DNA of 64,000 bases from Falsirhodobacter flavus (GTDB lineage: Bacteria > Pseudomonadota > Alphaproteobacteria > Rhodobacterales > Rhodobacteraceae). How positions within the stretch are numbered: the stretch's first letter is position 1; the number at the start of each line of letters is the position of its first letter. The notes under the pieces were generated by a model that ran no database searches, was not told the DNA's origin, and was given only the letters and a program-made list of their open reading frames with translations. The position numbers and the translations under genes were made by a program. Of the stretch, positions 51,553 to 60,235 are shown piece by piece. The DNA lies in the NCBI GenBank assembly GCA_029846755.1, contig JARWBI010000012.1, positions 1 through 64,000 on the forward strand, given 5' to 3'.

Positions 51553-52502
51553 TGGTGAAGGTGCTGACCACCTCGCCGGGATTCGGCAAGCATGGCCGCG
51601 TGCCAGAGCGCCTTGCCGCCACCGGCTGGGGGTTCGTGCGCGCAGGATCCGAGGCGGAAGCGCTGGAGCAGATCGCCGATGCCGATTTCCTTGTCGTCGG
51701 GCTGGTCGGCGCAACCCCTGCCCTGCTGGATGCCGGGGCGAAGCTGAAGGCGGTGCTGAAACATGGCGTGGGGGTGGACAATATCGACATCCTCGCCTGC
51801 ACCGCGCGCGGCCTTCCGGTGACGAACGCGCCGGGCGCCAATGCCGATGCGGTGGCAGAGCTGGCCGTCGGGCTGATCTTCGCCATGGCCCGCAGCATTC
51901 CCGAAGGCCACGCCTCGGTCGCGTCGGGCGGCTGGGACCGTCGCGTCGGCTCCGAGGTGGGCGGCAAGGTCCTGGGCATCGTCGGTCTGGGGAACATCGG
52001 GCGCAGCCTGGCGATCAAGGCGCGCGGCCTTGGCATGACGGTGATCGCGACCGATCCCCATGCCGACCGGGACTTCGCCGCGGCGCATGGCATCGTGCTG
52101 ACCGATCTGGACGGGGTGCTGGTCGCCTCGGATTACCTGTCGCTGCATATCTTCGGCGGCAAGGACAACGCCGCGCTGATCGGGATGCCGCAGATCGTGC
52201 GGATGAAACCCGGGGCGCGGCTCTTGAACCTTGCGCGGGGCGAGGTGGTGGATCTGGACGCCGTGAACCTTGCGCTGACCACCGGCCATCTGGGCGGCGC
52301 GGCCATCGACGCCTATGCGTCCGAGCCGCCGGACCGCAGCCATCCGATCTTCGCCAACCCCAGGGCGGTCTTCATGCCCCATTCCGGCGCCGACACGCTG
52401 GAGGCGTTCGAGAATGTCGGCCTGATGAACATCGCCGACATCGAAACCATCCTCGCCGGGGGTCGCCCCACCCGCACGCTGAACCCCGAGGTGTTCGCAT
52501 GA
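51552..52502 (+). CDS. D-isomer-specific 2-hydroxyacid dehydrogenase
   Basis: A 316-residue NAD-dependent enzyme of the phosphoglycerate dehydrogenase fold. The Rossmann motif VLGIVGLGNIGRS lies near residue 141, the substrate arginine in NLARGEVVD, a glutamate in YASEPP and the catalytic histidine in MPHSGADT. It should interconvert a D-2-hydroxy acid and a 2-keto acid. It has no ACT domain, so it is catabolic rather than the serine-pathway SerA. It starts at a TGATG junction and overlaps the next gene by 4 bases. Confidence 0.92.
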   Translation: MVKVLTTSPGFGKHGRVPERLAATGWGFVRAGSEAEALEQIADADFLVVGLVGATPALLDAGAKLKAVLKHGVGVDNIDILACTARGLPVTNAPGANADAVAELAVGLIFAMARSIPEGHASVASGGWDRRVGSEVGGKVLGIVGLGNIGRSLAIKARGLGMTVIATDPHADRDFAAAHGIVLTDLDGVLVASDYLSLHIFGGKDNAALIGMPQIVRMKPGARLLNLARGEVVDLDAVNLALTTGHLGGAAIDAYASEPPDRSHPIFANPRAVFMPHSGADTLEAFENVGLMNIADIETILAGGRPTRTLNPEVFA

Positions 52503-53506
52503 CCCATACCGCCGATCATCTGCGCGATCTGGCCGAAGGCCTGTTCACCCGCGCGGGGCTGGCCCCCGAAAAAGCCGCCGCCGTCGCATATTATTTGGTC
52601 GAGGCTGACCTGATGGGCCACACGACCCACGGGCTGGCGCTGGCCCCGTGGTATCTGCAATCCATCCGCGACGGGGTGATGACCAAGGACGGCGCGCCCG
52701 AGGTGATCTCGGACCGGGGTGCGGCGATCTGCTGGAACGGCAAGCGCCTGCCGGGGGCGTGGCTGGTGGAACAGGGACTGACGCTCGCCTGCGACCGGGC
52801 GGTGGATCATGGCACCTGCACGTTGGTCATCGGCGACAGCCATCACATCGGCGCGCTGGCGGCCTATCTGACGCTGGCGACGGATCGGGGGCTGATGGTG
52901 TCGATCGCGTCCTCCTCGCCCTCGGGGGCGCAGGTCGCGCCGTTCGGCGGCACGCGCGGGGTCTTCACGCCGGACCCGGTCGCCTACGGCATCCCGACGC
53001 CGGGCGATCCGATCCTGACCGACATCTCGGCCTCGATCACCACGGCGAATATGGCCCAGCGCATGATCCGCGAGGGGCGGATGTATGACCACGACTGGGC
53101 GATGGACCGCAACGGCGATCTGACCCGCGATCCAAAGGCGATCATGGATGGCGGATCGCTGCTGCCGACGGGCGGGCTCGATCACGGGCAGAAAGGCTAT
53201 GGCATGGCGCTGTCGGTCGAGGCGCTGACCCAAGGCCTTGCGGGCTATGGCCGTGCCGACGCGCCCAAGGGCACCAACGCCGCAGTCACCATCACCGTCC
53301 ACGACCCCGAGGCGTTCGGCGGGCGCGAGGCGTTCCTGCGTCAGACTGGGTGGCTTGCCGATGCTTGCCTCGCCTCGCCGCCGCGCGATCCGGCGCGTCC
53401 GGTGCGCCTGCCGGGGCAATACGCGCTGGCCCGTAAACGCCGCGCGCTGGAACAGGGGGTCGATCTCTACCCCGGCATCTACGACGCGCTGCTGGCCGAG
53501 GGATGA
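52499..53506 (+). CDS. Ldh family (malate/L-lactate dehydrogenase-like) oxidoreductase
   Basis: A 335-residue NAD(P)-dependent dehydrogenase of the ldh_2 family, unrelated to classical Rossmann malate dehydrogenases. Conserved segments: the early EADLMGHTTHGLA, the SHHIGALAAY loop with the active-site histidine, TPDPVAYGIPTPG, and the DHGQKGYGMALSVEAL segment. Substrates in the family include malate, ureidoglycolate, 2,3-diketogulonate and delta-piperideine carboxylates. In this operon an oxidation of a hydroxy acid is likely. ATGA overlaps on both sides. Confidence 0.92.
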   Translation: MTHTADHLRDLAEGLFTRAGLAPEKAAAVAYYLVEADLMGHTTHGLALAPWYLQSIRDGVMTKDGAPEVISDRGAAICWNGKRLPGAWLVEQGLTLACDRAVDHGTCTLVIGDSHHIGALAAYLTLATDRGLMVSIASSSPSGAQVAPFGGTRGVFTPDPVAYGIPTPGDPILTDISASITTANMAQRMIREGRMYDHDWAMDRNGDLTRDPKAIMDGGSLLPTGGLDHGQKGYGMALSVEALTQGLAGYGRADAPKGTNAAVTITVHDPEAFGGREAFLRQTGWLADACLASPPRDPARPVRLPGQYALARKRRALEQGVDLYPGIYDALLAEG

Positions 53507-54465
53507 TCCGCCTTGCTATCATCGCCGACGACCTGACGGGCGCGCTGGACGCAGCCGCCCCCTTCGCCGGGCGCGGGCTGCGCACCTGCGTCGCCCTGTC
53601 GCCCGAAGCCTTGCCCGAGGCGTTGGAGGCGGAGGTGGTGGCCGTCAGCACCCGCTCGCGCGAGATTTCTCCGGAAGCGGCGCGGGCGGCAGTGGAACTG
53701 GCGCTGTCGGCCCTGCCCCCCGGCACCCGCATCTTCAAGAAGATCGACAGCCGCATGAAAGGCAACATCGCCGCCGAACTGGCCGCGATCCCGGCAGAAC
53801 GGATGCTGGTGGCCCCGGCCATCCCGGATTTCGGGCGCGTGGTGCGGGACCGCCATGTGCAGGGCTTCGGTGTGGACACGCCCATCGCCATCGCGCCCCT
53901 GCTTGGCCGCGCAGCCGAGATTCCCGATACCGCGACCGAAGCCGACATGGCCGCGCTGGATACGGATAACGCGCTGCTGGTCGGCGCGCGCGGGCTGGCC
54001 GAGGTTCTGGCCAGACGCATGACGGGCCGCGCGGCCACGGCGCCGAAGCTGGCGGGACCGAACGGGCTGTTGGTGATTGGCTCTCGCGATCCGATCACCA
54101 TGGCGCAGATCGCGGCCACGGGAATCGCGCCGACGCCCGCGCCGAACGGGATGATCCCCGACACGGCGGGCGCGCTGGTTCAGGCGACCCCCGGCGCGAC
54201 GGCCGAGGATCCGGCCACGGTGGCGCAGAACCTCGCACGCGGGATCATGGCGCTTCCCCGCCCCGACACGTTGTTCCTGACGGGGGGCGCGACGGCCGAG
54301 GCGGTGCTGTCCGGCCTCGGCATACGCACGCTTCACCTGCTCGGCGAATGCCTTCCCGGCCTTCCGGTGGCGCGGGCGGGCGGCATGACCATCGTTGCCA
54401 AATCCGGCGGTTTCGGCGACAGGGAGACGCTGGCCAAGGTCATGGGAATGATAAGGGGCGAATGA
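53503..54465 (+). CDS. Four-carbon acid sugar kinase family protein (DtnK-like, DUF1537), short form
   Basis: A 320-residue protein with the hallmarks of the kinase family: N-terminal LAIIADDLTGALDAA, the KKIDSRMKGN segment near residue 83, the middle LVIGSRDPITMAQIA, and the C-terminal TGGATAEAVL, GECLPGLPVA and KSGGFGD motifs. Members phosphorylate D-threonate, D-erythronate or 3-oxo-tetronate; the PdxA2-like gene is the usual partner. At 320 residues it is clearly shorter than the usual 400-470, the loss being mainly in the linker and the start of the C-terminal nucleotide-binding domain, yet no frameshift is seen. Overlaps its neighbours by 4 bases. Confidence 0.85.
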   Translation: MIRLAIIADDLTGALDAAAPFAGRGLRTCVALSPEALPEALEAEVVAVSTRSREISPEAARAAVELALSALPPGTRIFKKIDSRMKGNIAAELAAIPAERMLVAPAIPDFGRVVRDRHVQGFGVDTPIAIAPLLGRAAEIPDTATEADMAALDTDNALLVGARGLAEVLARRMTGRAATAPKLAGPNGLLVIGSRDPITMAQIAATGIAPTPAPNGMIPDTAGALVQATPGATAEDPATVAQNLARGIMALPRPDTLFLTGGATAEAVLSGLGIRTLHLLGECLPGLPVARAGGMTIVAKSGGFGDRETLAKVMGMIRGE

Positions 54466-55160
54466 TGCAGACGGCGGGGCGCAGAAACCTTGGCGAAATC
54501 GTGTTCGACCGGATGCAGCGCGCGATCAAGTCCGGCTCCTATGCCCCCGATGAACGCCTGCCGACCGAACATGACCTCGCGGCAGAGTTCGAGGTGTCGC
54601 GCCCCATCGTGCGCGAGGCGTTGCAGAAGCTGCGCGATCAGGGGCTGATCTATTCCCGCCGCGGCGCGGGCAGTTTCGTGCGCGCCATCGGGGTCAAGCA
54701 GCCGCTGGGCTTCGGCGCGCTGGAAAACGTGGCCGACCTGATGAACTGTTACGAGTTCCGCGTCACGATGGAGCCGGAGGCCGCGGCCCTTGCCGCCGAA
54801 CGCCACGATGCGGCGACGCTTGCCCCCATATCCGCCGCGCTGGACCTGATGCGCGATGCGACCAACCGGCAATCCCACCGCGAGGATGCCGACTTCCAGT
54901 TCCACCTCGCCATCGCGCTCGGGTCCGAGAACCCGTATTTCGCGACGTCGATGGAGGCGCTGAAGGACCATATCGCGGCCGGGATGCGGTTCCACGGCGT
55001 GTCGGTCAAACGCGACGAAAGCGGGCTGTCCACCGTCTTTGCCGAACATGCGCAGATCCATGCCGCGATCCGCGACCGGGATTCGGACACCGCGCGCCGC
55101 CTGATGCGCGAGCATCTGGTCGGCTCTCGCGAACGGGTGTTCGAGAAGCGTCGGCCCTAG
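54462..55160 (+). CDS. GntR family regulator, FadR/FCD subfamily
   Basis: A 232-residue regulator with an N-terminal winged helix (about 8-75; DERLPTEHDLAAEFEVSRPIVREALQKL, split, is the recognition region) and a C-terminal FCD ligand-binding domain. The FCD histidines are visible in DFQFHLAIA, in FAEHAQIHAAI and in MREHLVGS. These usually bind a metal that contacts a carboxylate ligand. It ends the rightward operon and probably represses both divergent units through the palindromes at 48.9-49.0 kb. AAGGGG lies before the paired ATGs; ATG 54462 overlaps the kinase stop, ATG 54465 has better spacing. Confidence 0.92.
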   Translation: MMQTAGRRNLGEIVFDRMQRAIKSGSYAPDERLPTEHDLAAEFEVSRPIVREALQKLRDQGLIYSRRGAGSFVRAIGVKQPLGFGALENVADLMNCYEFRVTMEPEAAALAAERHDAATLAPISAALDLMRDATNRQSHREDADFQFHLAIALGSENPYFATSMEALKDHIAAGMRFHGVSVKRDESGLSTVFAEHAQIHAAIRDRDSDTARRLMREHLVGSRERVFEKRRP

Positions 55161-55264
55161 ATCGGCCAGGCTTCGTTATTCTGTTCCGGTTCGGCCTGTG
55201 CGGGGCCATTCTGAGCGGGGAAAGTGGTGCGCTGAAAAAAGCGCCGCAGGAACGCAAACGACAT
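55157..55264 (-). CDS. Possible 35-residue small protein
   Basis: A short frame beginning MSFAFLRRFFQRT, with a basic-aromatic N-terminus and a Gln/Asn/Pro-rich end. An AAGAG about eight bases upstream could serve as a ribosome binding site, and its stop falls at the end of the convergent GntR gene. I know no relatives and cannot exclude chance. The rest of 55161-55450 shows no RNA gene or clear promoter. Confidence 0.22.
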   Translation of the reverse strand: MSFAFLRRFFQRTTFPAQNGPAQAEPEQNNEAWPI

Positions 55265-55450
55265 TTCGATACTCTTAAAAATAGGCACGGGTTCAAATAC
55301 CGCCCGTCTATCATGGATTCGTCCGGCAAGGCAGGAAATTCGCAAGGCGCGTCGGCAGCTTTCCGGACATGCCGGAAAAGCCTAGTGGTCTGCCGCTTCG
55401 GCGCGTCGTATTTCTGTTTCAATCCAACGACTGCCAGCGGAAAGCCTGCC

Positions 55451-55660
55451 GTGCCGGAAGATCAGCGCATCATAGAACTCGAACGTGAATTGATCGAAAC
55501 CCGGCGTGCCGCCGTGTCCATCGTCGCAGGCCTGACCGAGGCGCAAAGCCCAGCGGGCAGGCTCCAGATCGCCGATGGGCTGGACCGTGCCGCTTGCGAA
55601 GGCGATGCCGCCCGCGCGCGGCTTGCCCGACTGATCGCAGCCGCCCTGCGCCGGGGATAG
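55451..55660 (+). CDS. Small helical hypothetical protein
   Basis: A 69-residue protein that should be almost wholly helical (EDQRIIELERELIETRRA at the start, LDRAACEGDAARARLARL near the end). The GTG at 55451 is preferred because GGAAAG lies upstream and earlier frame sequence lacks coding character. Family and function are unknown to me. It precedes secG by 71 bases. Confidence 0.5.
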   Translation: MPEDQRIIELERELIETRRAAVSIVAGLTEAQSPAGRLQIADGLDRAACEGDAARARLARLIAAALRRG

Positions 55661-55731
55661 GGCATTAAGGGTTGCGGGCGCGGCCTCTTGATTCTAGATA
55701 GGCGCGTCATCATCCGAAGGCCCGGCTCCGT

Positions 55732-56121
55732 ATGGAAAACGTCATCCTTACCGTTCACCTGATCCTCGCGCTCCTGCTCGTGGGGGTCGTGCTGCTGCAA
55801 CGGTCGGAAGGCGGCGGGCTTGGCATGGGTGGCGGCGGCGGCGGTGCCATGACCGGGCGGCAGGCGGCAAACGCGCTGACCCGCGCGACGTGGGTTCTGG
55901 CGGCAGCCTTCATCTGCACCTCGATCGCGCTGACGGTTCTGGCGGCGGCGGGTTCGGGCGGTGGTTCGGTGATCGACCAGATCGGCGGCCAAACCGCGCC
56001 GGTGACCCCGGATGCGCCTGCGGGCAGCGACCTTCTGCCCCCGACGCCGAACGCGCAGCCGCTGACCCCGCCCCGCGCGGATGACGCGGCCCCTGCGGTT
56101 CCGCAGACCCCGGCCAACTGA
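55732..56121 (+). CDS. secG: Protein translocase subunit SecG
   Basis: The accessory subunit of the SecYEG channel. The 129-residue protein has two membrane helices (about 3-20 and 52-73) joined by the conserved loop LLQRSEGGGLGMGGGGGG, split by glycine repeats, at about residues 22-40. The long Pro/Ala/Asp-rich cytoplasmic tail after residue 85 is common in alphaproteobacteria. It is followed by a hairpin and then pyrG, an order seen widely in the class. Confidence 0.95.
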   Translation: MENVILTVHLILALLLVGVVLLQRSEGGGLGMGGGGGGAMTGRQAANALTRATWVLAAAFICTSIALTVLAAAGSGGGSVIDQIGGQTAPVTPDAPAGSDLLPPTPNAQPLTPPRADDAAPAVPQTPAN

Positions 56122-56134
56122 TCCACGACACATC

Positions 56135-56153
56135 GGCGGGCACCATGCCCGCC
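56135..56153 (+). terminator. Hairpin after secG
   Basis: GGCGGGCA (56135-56142) and TGCCCGCC (56146-56153) form an eight-base stem around CCA, 14 bases after the secG stop. There is no T-run, so it is a weak or Rho-assisted terminator at best. The remaining 128 bases before pyrG should hold its promoter, but no consensus stands out. Confidence 0.45.
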
Positions 56154-56281
56154 AGACACCATCTTGCGGGTGTCGGGTTGCGAAGGGGTTCACCCTCGGC
56201 TATATCCCGACTCCCGTGATGTTGCGTTTCCGGCCCTCCGAATCGCAACCTTGAAATGCATTCTCACGGGAGCAACCACGC

Positions 56282-57925
56282 ATGGCGCGATACGTATTCA
56301 TCACTGGCGGCGTGGTGTCCTCTCTGGGCAAGGGCCTCGCCTCGGCCGCCTTGGGCGCACTTCTGCAGGCTCGCGGCTACACCGTCCGCCTGCGCAAGCT
56401 GGACCCCTACCTCAACGTCGATCCGGGCACGATGAGCCCGTTCGAACATGGCGAGGTTTTCGTGACCGACGACGGCGCGGAAACCGACCTCGACCTCGGC
56501 CACTACGAACGCTTCACCGGGGTCGCCGCGCGCAAGACCGACAGCGTTTCCTCGGGCCGCATCTATTCGACCGTGCTGGAAAAGGAACGTCGCGGCGACT
56601 ACCTCGGGAAAACCATTCAGGTGATTCCCCACGTCACGAACGAGATCAAGGATTTCCTTGCCGTGGGCGAGGATGAGGTCGATTTCATGCTGTGCGAGAT
56701 CGGCGGAACGGTCGGCGACATCGAAGGTCTGCCCTTCTTCGAAGCGATCCGCCAATTCGCGCAGGACAAACCGCGCGGCCAGTGCATCTTTGCGCATCTG
56801 ACGCTGCTGCCCTATGTCACGGCCTCGGGCGAGCTGAAGACGAAACCCACCCAGCACTCGGTCAAGGAACTTCGGTCCATCGGCATTGCGCCGGACGTGC
56901 TGCTGCTGCGTTCCGAACACCCGATCCCGGAGAAGGAACGCGAGAAGATCGCGCTGTTCTGCAACGTCCGCAAGGAAGCCGTGATCGCCGCGCCGGATCT
57001 GAAGACGATCTACGAGGCCCCCCTCGCCTATCACCGCGAAGGGTTCGATCAGGCGGTGCTGGACGCGTTCGGCATTTCCCCGGCGCCGAAGCCGAACCTC
57101 GACCGCTGGACCGACGTGATGGACCGGCTGGAAAATGCCGAGGGCGAGGTTCGCGTCGCCATCGTCGGCAAATACACGCAGCTGGAAGACGCCTACAAAT
57201 CCATCGCCGAGGCACTGACCCATGGCGGCATGGCGAATCGCACCCGCGTGAAGGCCGAATGGATCGACGCCGAACTGTTCGAGAATGACGACCCGACCCC
57301 GTTCCTGTCGAACTTCAACGCCATCCTCGTGCCCGGCGGCTTCGGCGAGCGTGGGACCGAGGGCAAGATCAAGGCCGCGCAATTCGCCCGCGAAAAGAAT
57401 ATCCCCTATCTGGGCATCTGCCTTGGCATGCAAATGGCCGTGATCGAAGCGGCCCGCAACATGGCCAAGGTCAAGGATGCCGGGTCCGAGGAGTTCGATC
57501 ACGAACACGGCAAGAAACGCTTCACGCCGGTCGTCTATCACCTGAAGGAATGGGTGCAGGGCAACCACGTCGTTGCGCGCAAGGTCGGCGACGACAAGGG
57601 GGGCACGATGCGTCTGGGCGCCTATACCGCCGCGCTGAAGGAAGGCTCGCTGGTGTCCAAAGTCTATGGCGCGACCGAGATCGAGGAACGTCACCGCCAC
57701 CGCTACGAGGTCGACATCGCCTATCGCGACCAGCTTGAGGCGTGCGGGCTGTCGTTTTCCGGCATGTCGCCCGATGGCCGCCTGCCCGAGATCGTGGAGC
57801 TGAGGGACCACCCGTGGTTCATCGGCGTGCAGTTCCATCCGGAGCTGAAATCCAAGCCCTTCGCGCCGCACCCGCTGTTCTCGGGCTTCGTGCGTGCCGC
57901 GATGGACGCAAGCCGCCTCGTTTGA
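56282..57925 (+). CDS. pyrG: CTP synthase
   Basis: Converts UTP to CTP using glutamine. The 547-residue protein has the N-terminal amidoligase domain (opening [17 protein letters not shown]-loop included; [10 protein letters not shown]) and the C-terminal class I glutaminase domain, with the nucleophile Cys380 in LGICLGMQ and the oxyanion glycines in VPGGFGERG, and the late [11 protein letters not shown] histidine/glutamate pair. Length and motifs are complete. Confidence 0.97.
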   Translation: MARYVFITGGVVSSLGKGLASAALGALLQARGYTVRLRKLDPYLNVDPGTMSPFEHGEVFVTDDGAETDLDLGHYERFTGVAARKTDSVSSGRIYSTVLEKERRGDYLGKTIQVIPHVTNEIKDFLAVGEDEVDFMLCEIGGTVGDIEGLPFFEAIRQFAQDKPRGQCIFAHLTLLPYVTASGELKTKPTQHSVKELRSIGIAPDVLLLRSEHPIPEKEREKIALFCNVRKEAVIAAPDLKTIYEAPLAYHREGFDQAVLDAFGISPAPKPNLDRWTDVMDRLENAEGEVRVAIVGKYTQLEDAYKSIAEALTHGGMANRTRVKAEWIDAELFENDDPTPFLSNFNAILVPGGFGERGTEGKIKAAQFAREKNIPYLGICLGMQMAVIEAARNMAKVKDAGSEEFDHEHGKKRFTPVVYHLKEWVQGNHVVARKVGDDKGGTMRLGAYTAALKEGSLVSKVYGATEIEERHRHRYEVDIAYRDQLEACGLSFSGMSPDGRLPEIVELRDHPWFIGVQFHPELKSKPFAPHPLFSGFVRAAMDASRLV

Positions 57926-57972
57926 CTTCCGCGCTCCTTGCCGTCATTTCCGGTGATGGCAAGGAGACACCG

Positions 57973-58779
57973 ATGAAGAAACAGATCATCTGCATCAATT
58001 GGGGCACAAAATACGGCCCGCGCTTCATCAACCGCCTTTACGCGATGGTGGCGCGCAACATCACGCCACCCTTCAGCTTCACCTGTTTCTGCGACAACCC
58101 CGACGGCATCCGCCCCGAAGTCGATTGCCAACCGCTGCCCGAGATCGACTACAAACTGCCGGTCACCAAGAAGGGCATCTGGCCGAAGTCGCGGCTTTGG
58201 GGCGAACGCCTCGGAACGCTGGAAGGTCCCGTCCTGTTCATGGACCTGGATCTGGTCATCACTGGCAGCCTCGACGATTTCTTCACCTATGGCGATCCCG
58301 ATCAGGTGATCCTGTCGCGCAACCCCGCCAAACCGTTCGAGCGGCTGGGCCAGACCTCGGTCTTCCGCTTTCCGGTGGGCAAGCTGGCTCCGATGCAGGC
58401 GAAATTCGCCGCCAATGCCCAAGCCATCGCCGAGGAATATGTCTGGGAGCAGCGCTTCGTGACCCGCAACGCGCCGGGCGGGGTGGACCTGTTCCCGAAA
58501 GCATGGGTGCGGCATTTCCGATACCAATGCATCCCGCCCTTCCCGCTGAACTTCGTCAAGGCCCCGCGTCTGCCGAACGATACGCGGATCGTGATCTTTC
58601 CGGGCGGCGTGTTCCCTGAACAGGCGATCAAGGGCGGCTGGCTGAACCGCGAGGGGTGGAGCCTTGGACGCCACCTGAAGAACACCTTCAACAGCCCTCA
58701 TCCCGACGGGTCGAAGTGGCGATACCTGCGGCACTGGATGAAGCCGACGCCATGGGTCGCGGATGCCTGGCGTGAATGA
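57973..58779 (+). CDS. Glycosyltransferase-like protein
   Basis: A 268-residue cytoplasmic protein. The N-terminal IICINWGTKYGPRFINRLY segment and the MDLDLVITGSLDD segment (a DxD-type metal site near residues 89-91) resemble nucleotide-sugar-dependent transferases of the GT-A fold. The later GGVDLFPKAWVRHF and IVIFPGGVFPEQAIKGGW fit the acceptor half. The acceptor is unknown. AAGGAG eight bases upstream fixes the start at 57973. It stands alone between pyrG and a convergent transporter gene. Confidence 0.75.
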   Translation: MKKQIICINWGTKYGPRFINRLYAMVARNITPPFSFTCFCDNPDGIRPEVDCQPLPEIDYKLPVTKKGIWPKSRLWGERLGTLEGPVLFMDLDLVITGSLDDFFTYGDPDQVILSRNPAKPFERLGQTSVFRFPVGKLAPMQAKFAANAQAIAEEYVWEQRFVTRNAPGGVDLFPKAWVRHFRYQCIPPFPLNFVKAPRLPNDTRIVIFPGGVFPEQAIKGGWLNREGWSLGRHLKNTFNSPHPDGSKWRYLRHWMKPTPWVADAWRE

Positions 58780-58781
58780 AG

Positions 58782-58807
58782 AAGGCCGCCCCAAGGGGCG
58801 GCCTTTT
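58782..58807. terminator. Bidirectional terminator
   Basis: AAGGCCGCC (58782-58790) pairs with GGCGGCCTT (58797-58805) around CCAAGG, followed by two more T. The A/T base pairs at the foot make it suitable for both the glycosyltransferase gene and the opposing transporter gene. Confidence 0.85.
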
Positions 58808-58813
58808 CAGTTT

Positions 58814-60118
58814 TCAGACCTCGCCGCCGCGTGATCCCCAGATGCACAGCAGCGTGATGACCGCCGCCGCACAAAGGTAATAGCCCACCGCGTGCAGACC
58901 GAAATTCGCGTTCAGATAGGTCGCGGCATAGGGGGCCAGCGACGCACCGAAGATACCCGCGAAGTTGAAGGTCAGCGACGATCCGGTATAGCGCACCCGC
59001 GTCGGGAACGGAGCCGCAAGTGCGGCGCCGATCACGCCATAGGTCATCCCCATCAGCCCCAGACCGACGACGACGAACACGATCGTCCCGCCCAGACCCG
59101 ATTGCAGCAAAGGTGCCAGCGCGAACGAGAACAGCGCGATCAGCACCGTCGTCACCGTCAGAACCTCGCGCCGCCCGAAACGGTCCGCCAGCAGCGCCGA
59201 AACCGGGATCGTCAGACCGAATACGACCGAACCCAGCACCTGGATCTCGAGCGCGCGGACCAGCGGCATTCCGACGATCTTGGTGTTGTAGGACAGAAGA
59301 TAGGCCGACCCGATATAGAACAGCACGAATGTCGCCAGCGCCACGAAAGTGCCAAGGAACAGGCTGCGCTTGTGGCTGCGGAACACCTCGGCCACGGGAA
59401 CGGCAACGCGCTCGTCACGGTCGATGGCCTTCTGGAAGTCCGGCGTCTCGGTGATGGACAGACGCACCCACAGCCCGATGAAGATCAGCAGCGACGATGC
59501 GAGGAAGGGCGCACGCCACACGCCGCTTTGGGCGATCCACTCGTTCGCACCTTCGGTCGGCGCGAAATAAAGGATGAACAGGAACACGACCGACGCAAGG
59601 AACAGCCCGACCGGCGCGCCCAGTTGCGGGAACATGCCATACCAGCTTTTCTTGCCCGGAGGGGCGTTTTCCGTCGCCATCAGCACGGCCCCGCCCCATT
59701 CGCCGCCAAGGCCGAAGCCCTGACCGAACCGGCACAGCGCCAGGCCCAGCGGCGCGAACACGCCGATGGTGGCATAGGTCGGCAGCAGACCGATGATGAC
59801 GGTGGAGATACCCATCGTCAGCAGCGCGGCAACCAGCGTCGCCTTGCGCCCGATCCGGTCACCGAAATGGCCGAACACGATCGCGCCGAAGGGACGCGCA
59901 AAGAACGCGATGGAGAAGGTGGCGAAGGAGGCCAGCAGTGCCGTCATCGGGTCGCTGTTCGGGAAGAACAGCGGCGGGAAAACCAGCACGGCGGCGATGG
60001 CATAGATGTAGAAGTCGTAGAATTCGATGGTCGTGCCGATCAGGCTTGCCGCCAGCACGCGCGAAGGCTTGTTCAGCGGCTGCGTGGCCGTCGGCCCCGG
60101 CGAGGTGATATCGGTCAT
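58814..60118 (-). CDS. MFS transporter, metabolite:H+ symporter (MHS) family
   Basis: A 434-residue secondary transporter with twelve helices. Family motifs: GTTIEFYDFYIYA near residue 28, the loop 2-3 motif GHFGDRIGRKATL, the segment RFGQGFGLGGEWGGAVLMATE split near 130-150, and RFGRREVL in the second half. Relatives carry shikimate, alpha-ketoglutarate, citrate or betaines, so an organic acid or zwitterion is likely; the substrate cannot be read from sequence. Monocistronic, divergent from rlmJ. Confidence 0.92.
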   Translation of the reverse strand: MTDITSPGPTATQPLNKPSRVLAASLIGTTIEFYDFYIYAIAAVLVFPPLFFPNSDPMTALLASFATFSIAFFARPFGAIVFGHFGDRIGRKATLVAALLTMGISTVIIGLLPTYATIGVFAPLGLALCRFGQGFGLGGEWGGAVLMATENAPPGKKSWYGMFPQLGAPVGLFLASVVFLFILYFAPTEGANEWIAQSGVWRAPFLASSLLIFIGLWVRLSITETPDFQKAIDRDERVAVPVAEVFRSHKRSLFLGTFVALATFVLFYIGSAYLLSYNTKIVGMPLVRALEIQVLGSVVFGLTIPVSALLADRFGRREVLTVTTVLIALFSFALAPLLQSGLGGTIVFVVVGLGLMGMTYGVIGAALAAPFPTRVRYTGSSLTFNFAGIFGASLAPYAATYLNANFGLHAVGYYLCAAAVITLLCIWGSRGGEV

Positions 60119-60235
60119 GGGATTGATCCGGTGTTGTTTGACAGGCCGCGTTAGCGCAATCTTGCGCCAATTCCAACCCCAATCGCATTACGATTGTTAC
60201 TTTCCTTCCCCCGCGCCAGCCATTAGGCAGAGGTC

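Noticed and set aside
55285-55312. tRNA-like T-arm sequence (GGGTTCAAATACCGCCC)
   Set aside because: No acceptor stem, anticodon arm or D-arm can be drawn around it on either strand.
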